Assembly: GCA_964522525.1 (NCBI GenBank)
Contig: CAZFWG010000013.1
Location: 6,153 to 70,152 of the forward strand
Direction: 5' to 3'
DNA from: CAYUYV01 sp964522525
GTDB taxonomy: Bacteria > Pseudomonadota > Alphaproteobacteria > JAJFIK01
Length of the DNA: 64,000 bases
Made by a program: the position numbers and the translations under genes
The notes under the pieces: generated by a model
What the model was told of the DNA's origin: nothing
The model's input: the letters and a program-made list of their open reading frames with translations, nothing else
The model's database searches: none
In this document: positions 61,135-64,000 of the stretch, one piece after another
Position numbering within the stretch: position 1 is the stretch's first letter
Layout of the letters: every line of letters begins with the position of its first letter

Positions 61135-62662
61135 TCGCCTGAGGAAACGGGCCGCACGGGAAAAACAGGCACGCCTCGAGGCAGAGCGGCTCCTGGAAGA
61201 CAAATCCCGGGCCCTGTTCGAGGCGAACCAGCGCCTGGCGAATCTCAACGCCAATCTCGAAGACCTTGTCAGGGAGCGCACCGAGGCCCTGGAGCGCGCC
61301 CACGAAAACGCCCTGGCCCTGGCCGACCAGGACCAGCTGACGGGGCTTGCGAACCGCCGGAGCTTCAAACGCTTCCTTGCCCGCCGGGCCGAGGCACACG
61401 GGCAGGAATGCCCCCCGGTCACCTTGATCCTGATCGATCTCGACTACTTCAAGGACGTGAACGACACTTTTGGCCACGCCGCCGGCGATGCCCTGTTGCG
61501 GGCCGTGGCACTGCGTCTCCAGGAGATCCAACAGGGCCATCCGGGCGCCCTTGCGGCGCGCCTTGGCGGTGATGAATTCGCCTTTGTCCTGCGGTCGCGG
61601 ATCGGATCACCGGAGCTGCATGAAGGCATTCTGGGCGATCTCCTGGTGAAATTGCGCGCGCCCGTCTCCTTTGCCGGAACCCATTTCTTCCCCACCTGTT
61701 CCCTTGGCGTCGCATGCATGCCGGAGGATGCCCAGACGCCCGAGGAACTTCAGAATCATGCGGACATTGCGCTCTACCGCGCCAAGCGGAATGGACGCAA
61801 TCAGTGGGCGGTGTTCGAGCCCGCGATGCTTCGCGAGACCCAGGAGCGGCAGGTCTTTGTGAGCGGCCTGCGCCGGGCGATCGAGGGGGACGAATTCGAG
61901 ATCTGGTACCAACCGCAGATCTGCCTCGCGACCAACCGGGTCTGGGGCCTCGAGGCGCTGGCCCGGTGGCGGCATCCCGAATTCGGCGACCTGTCCCCCG
62001 CCCGTTTCATTCCCTATGCGGAAGAAGCCGGACTGATGACGGATCTTACACGGAACATTCTGGATCAGGTTCTCAGGACAACCGCGACCTGGTTCGATGA
62101 CCATGGTCTTGAACGCGTCTCGGTCAACGTATCCCCGCGGGACTTCCGCGACTCCGCGCTTTCGGAAATGATCGAAGAGCGTCTGGCGGCGCATCAGGTC
62201 CCGGCCCAACGCCTGGAAATCGAGATCACCGAAAATGTCCTGCTCTGGGATTTCGAGACGGCGCGGCGCGAACTCGATCGGTTGTCGGGAATGGGTGTCG
62301 AACTGGCCTTGGATGATTTCGGCACCGGCTATTCCAATCTCTCCTATCTCCACAGCCTGTCCTTTGGCTGCCTGAAGATAGACCGGAGTTTCGTGGCCGA
62401 TCTGGCCGCCCAAGTGGATTCGCGCTCGATTGTTACCGCCGTCATTCAGCTCGCGCACAGTCTGCACATGCGCGTGGTGGCGGAAGGCGTGGAGCATCCC
62501 GAACAAAAAGCGATCCTGAAACAGATGGGCTGCGATATCGTCCAGGGCTATCTCACCGGCCGGCCCATGGACGCGCAGGCCTGCGTGGCCTTCCTCAACG
62601 ACGCGCGCTCGCGCGCGCCGTCATCCCTTTGCGATCAGGAACCCAGCCTGAAAATGGGGTAG
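61106..62662 (+). CDS. GGDEF-EAL c-di-GMP enzyme, partner of H-NOX
   Basis: This 518-residue cytoplasmic protein has an N-terminal coiled coil (about 8-73), a GGDEF domain with intact GGDEF at 154-158 and an EAL domain with EAL at 283-285 and DDFGTGYSNLSYL. Both domains keep their catalytic signatures, so it may make and break c-di-GMP. No RxxD inhibitory site is seen upstream of GGDEF. It has no sensory domain other than the coiled coil, so the H-NOX protein is the probable input. The start at 61106 lies within the H-NOX gene; a GTG at 61094 is possible. Confidence 0.95.
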   Translation: MTIPPEAQLDRLRKRAAREKQARLEAERLLEDKSRALFEANQRLANLNANLEDLVRERTEALERAHENALALADQDQLTGLANRRSFKRFLARRAEAHGQECPPVTLILIDLDYFKDVNDTFGHAAGDALLRAVALRLQEIQQGHPGALAARLGGDEFAFVLRSRIGSPELHEGILGDLLVKLRAPVSFAGTHFFPTCSLGVACMPEDAQTPEELQNHADIALYRAKRNGRNQWAVFEPAMLRETQERQVFVSGLRRAIEGDEFEIWYQPQICLATNRVWGLEALARWRHPEFGDLSPARFIPYAEEAGLMTDLTRNILDQVLRTTATWFDDHGLERVSVNVSPRDFRDSALSEMIEERLAAHQVPAQRLEIEITENVLLWDFETARRELDRLSGMGVELALDDFGTGYSNLSYLHSLSFGCLKIDRSFVADLAAQVDSRSIVTAVIQLAHSLHMRVVAEGVEHPEQKAILKQMGCDIVQGYLTGRPMDAQACVAFLNDARSRAPSSLCDQEPSLKMG

Positions 62663-62704
62663 GCCTTCTTCAGTGCCGGGATCATGTGGGGAGCGCCGGG
62701 CATG

Positions 62705-64000
62705 TCAGGCGCCGGCTTTCACCTCGCCCGCCTTCGCCTCCCCCGCCTTCGCGGCCTCGGGCTTTGACGCCTCGGGCACCACGGTGCGGATGTGCACATC
62801 CCGCAGGGCCCGCATGGGCACTTCGGCCGGCGCGCCCATCATCAGGTCTTCTGCCTGCTGATTCATGGGGAACAGGGTGACCTCCCGCAGATTGTCCTCC
62901 CCGGCCAGCAGCATGACGATCCGGTCGATGCCCGGCGCGATGCCGCCGTGGGGCGGGGCGCCATAGCGGAAGGCATTCAGCATGCCGCTGAATTCCTTCT
63001 CCACCGTGTCCGAATCATAGCCGGCGATCTCGAAGGCCTTGAACATGATCTCCGGTTCGTGGTTCCGGATGGCGCCGGAGGACAATTCGATCCCGTTACA
63101 GACGATATCATACTGATAGGCCAGGATATCGAGCGGATCCTTGGTGTTGAGGGCCTCAAGCCCGCCTTGCGGCATGGAAAAGGGGTTGTGGGAGAAGTCG
63201 ACCTTCTTTTCCTTGTCGTCGAACTCGAACATGGGGAAGTCGACGATCCAACAGAACCGGAAGGCGCCTTCTTCCTTGAGGCCCAGTTCCTCGCCGATGC
63301 GCACACGCGCGGCTCCGGCGAGATGCGCGGCCTCCGCCTCCTTGCCGGCGGCGAAGAACAGGGCATCCCCCGCCTTGATCCCGGCCTGGGCCGCCATGGC
63401 GTCGATGGCCTCCTGGGGCAGGAATTTGGCGATGGGCCCCTTGCCGGTCAGCACACCGCCCTCGCCTTCCTCGAACACCACATAGCCCAGCCCCGGCGCT
63501 TTCATCTCGGAGCGCGCCCAGTCATTGAGCTTGTCGAAAAAGCTCCGGGGACGGTCGGCGCTTTGCGGTGCAGGGATCGCGCGCACCACGCCGCCGCCGG
63601 CGACGGCCTGTTTGAAGGCTTTGAACTCCACATCGTCGCGGGTGAAGATCTCGGTCACATCGACGATTTCGAGCGGAATGCGCAGGTCCGGCTTGTCGGA
63701 ACCGTATTTCAGCATGGCCTCGCGATAGGGAATGCGCGGGAACGGCCCGGCGGGCAGTTTCCGTCCGTTCGCGAATTCCTCGAACACGCCGTGCAGCACG
63801 GGTTCGACGGCCTGGAAGACGTCTTCCTGTTCCACAAAGGACATCTCCACGTCGAGCTGATAGAACTCACCGGGTGAGCGGTCCGCACGGGCATCCTCAT
63901 CCCGGAAACAGGGCGCGATCTGAAAATAGCGGTCAAAGCCCGCCACCATGATCAGCTGTTTGAACTGCTGGGGCGCCTGGGGCAGCGCGTAGAACTTGCC
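62705..64000 (-). CDS. aspS: Aspartyl-tRNA synthetase, N-terminus outside window
   Basis: The visible 431 residues are the catalytic and C-terminal part of AspRS. Motif 2 appears as FRDEDARADRSPGEFYQLD, followed by the bacterial GAD insertion and motif 3 in PPHGGIAPGIDRIVML. The frame runs off the right edge. The C-terminus is a tail built on AKAGE-type repeats (SKPEAAKAGEAKAGEVKAGA), longer than usual. Whether it is the discriminating or non-discriminating type is not decided from this fragment. Confidence 0.97.
   Translation of the reverse strand, partial: GKFYALPQAPQQFKQLIMVAGFDRYFQIAPCFRDEDARADRSPGEFYQLDVEMSFVEQEDVFQAVEPVLHGVFEEFANGRKLPAGPFPRIPYREAMLKYGSDKPDLRIPLEIVDVTEIFTRDDVEFKAFKQAVAGGGVVRAIPAPQSADRPRSFFDKLNDWARSEMKAPGLGYVVFEEGEGGVLTGKGPIAKFLPQEAIDAMAAQAGIKAGDALFFAAGKEAEAAHLAGAARVRIGEELGLKEEGAFRFCWIVDFPMFEFDDKEKKVDFSHNPFSMPQGGLEALNTKDPLDILAYQYDIVCNGIELSSGAIRNHEPEIMFKAFEIAGYDSDTVEKEFSGMLNAFRYGAPPHGGIAPGIDRIVMLLAGEDNLREVTLFPMNQQAEDLMMGAPAEVPMRALRDVHIRTVVPEASKPEAAKAGEAKAGEVKAGA

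Overview
The window is GC-rich, densely packed bacterial DNA. It looks like an aerobic alphaproteobacterium. The main reasons are the petABC block beside trmL/hemF, a complex I accessory subunit of the NDUFA12 type, a DUF1285-Nudix-small membrane protein-CCA enzyme operon, and a MoxR/DUF58/DUF4159 cluster, all arrangements I associate with that class. I cannot name a genus. Most of the window is chromosomal core. There are no rRNA, tRNA, CRISPR, phage or insertion sequence signals, and two runs of 100 N (27065-27164 and 60101-60200) are assembly gaps. Layout, 1-15.3 kb: the end of ychF, a dienelactone hydrolase and a TonB-like protein; a low-GC ClpP-class serine protease with a small partner; a methylthioadenosine salvage operon (mtnP, apt, mtnA, class II aldolase); petABC for the cytochrome bc1 complex; trmL-hemF; and the DUF1285-Nudix-membrane-CCA operon. 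Layout, 15.3-34 kb: a run of small membrane proteins, YbjQ and GlpQ; a four-gene MoxR/DUF58/DUF4159/large membrane protein operon; a secreted S9 peptidase; a gap that cuts a GNAT acetyltransferase; then SDR, pirin, glutathionyl-hydroquinone reductase, amidase and Nudix genes. Layout, 34-47 kb: a partial phosphonate locus (phnM and a DUF1045 gene divergent from phnF, with no C-P lyase core here), a DUF3313 protein, a D-aminoacylase-like enzyme lacking the usual HxH metal motif, a protease with two aspartate motifs in one chain, a divergent gamma-glutamyltransferase-like lipoprotein with an aminotransferase, an M48 protease with TPR-like repeats and a DsbA-family protein. Layout, 47-64 kb: thiS-thiG, aroQ, accB-accC-aat facing NDUFA12-mlaD-DUF2155, the large B12-dependent ribonucleotide reductase, a compact GMC dehydrogenase module (GMC flavoprotein, 69-residue Tat-signal peptide, membrane-anchored PAN-cytochrome c fusion), an H-NOX sensor overlapping a GGDEF-EAL enzyme, and the C-terminal part of aspS. 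The best candidate for an undescribed system is the GMC / mini-Tat / PAN-cytochrome c operon at 57397-59838, which reads like a reduced periplasmic alcohol, sugar or sterol dehydrogenase complex with an unusual electron-transfer subunit. Weaker candidates are the metal-motif-deficient D-aminoacylase homologue, the ClpP-class protease pair, and a strong hairpin abutting the pirin ribosome binding site.
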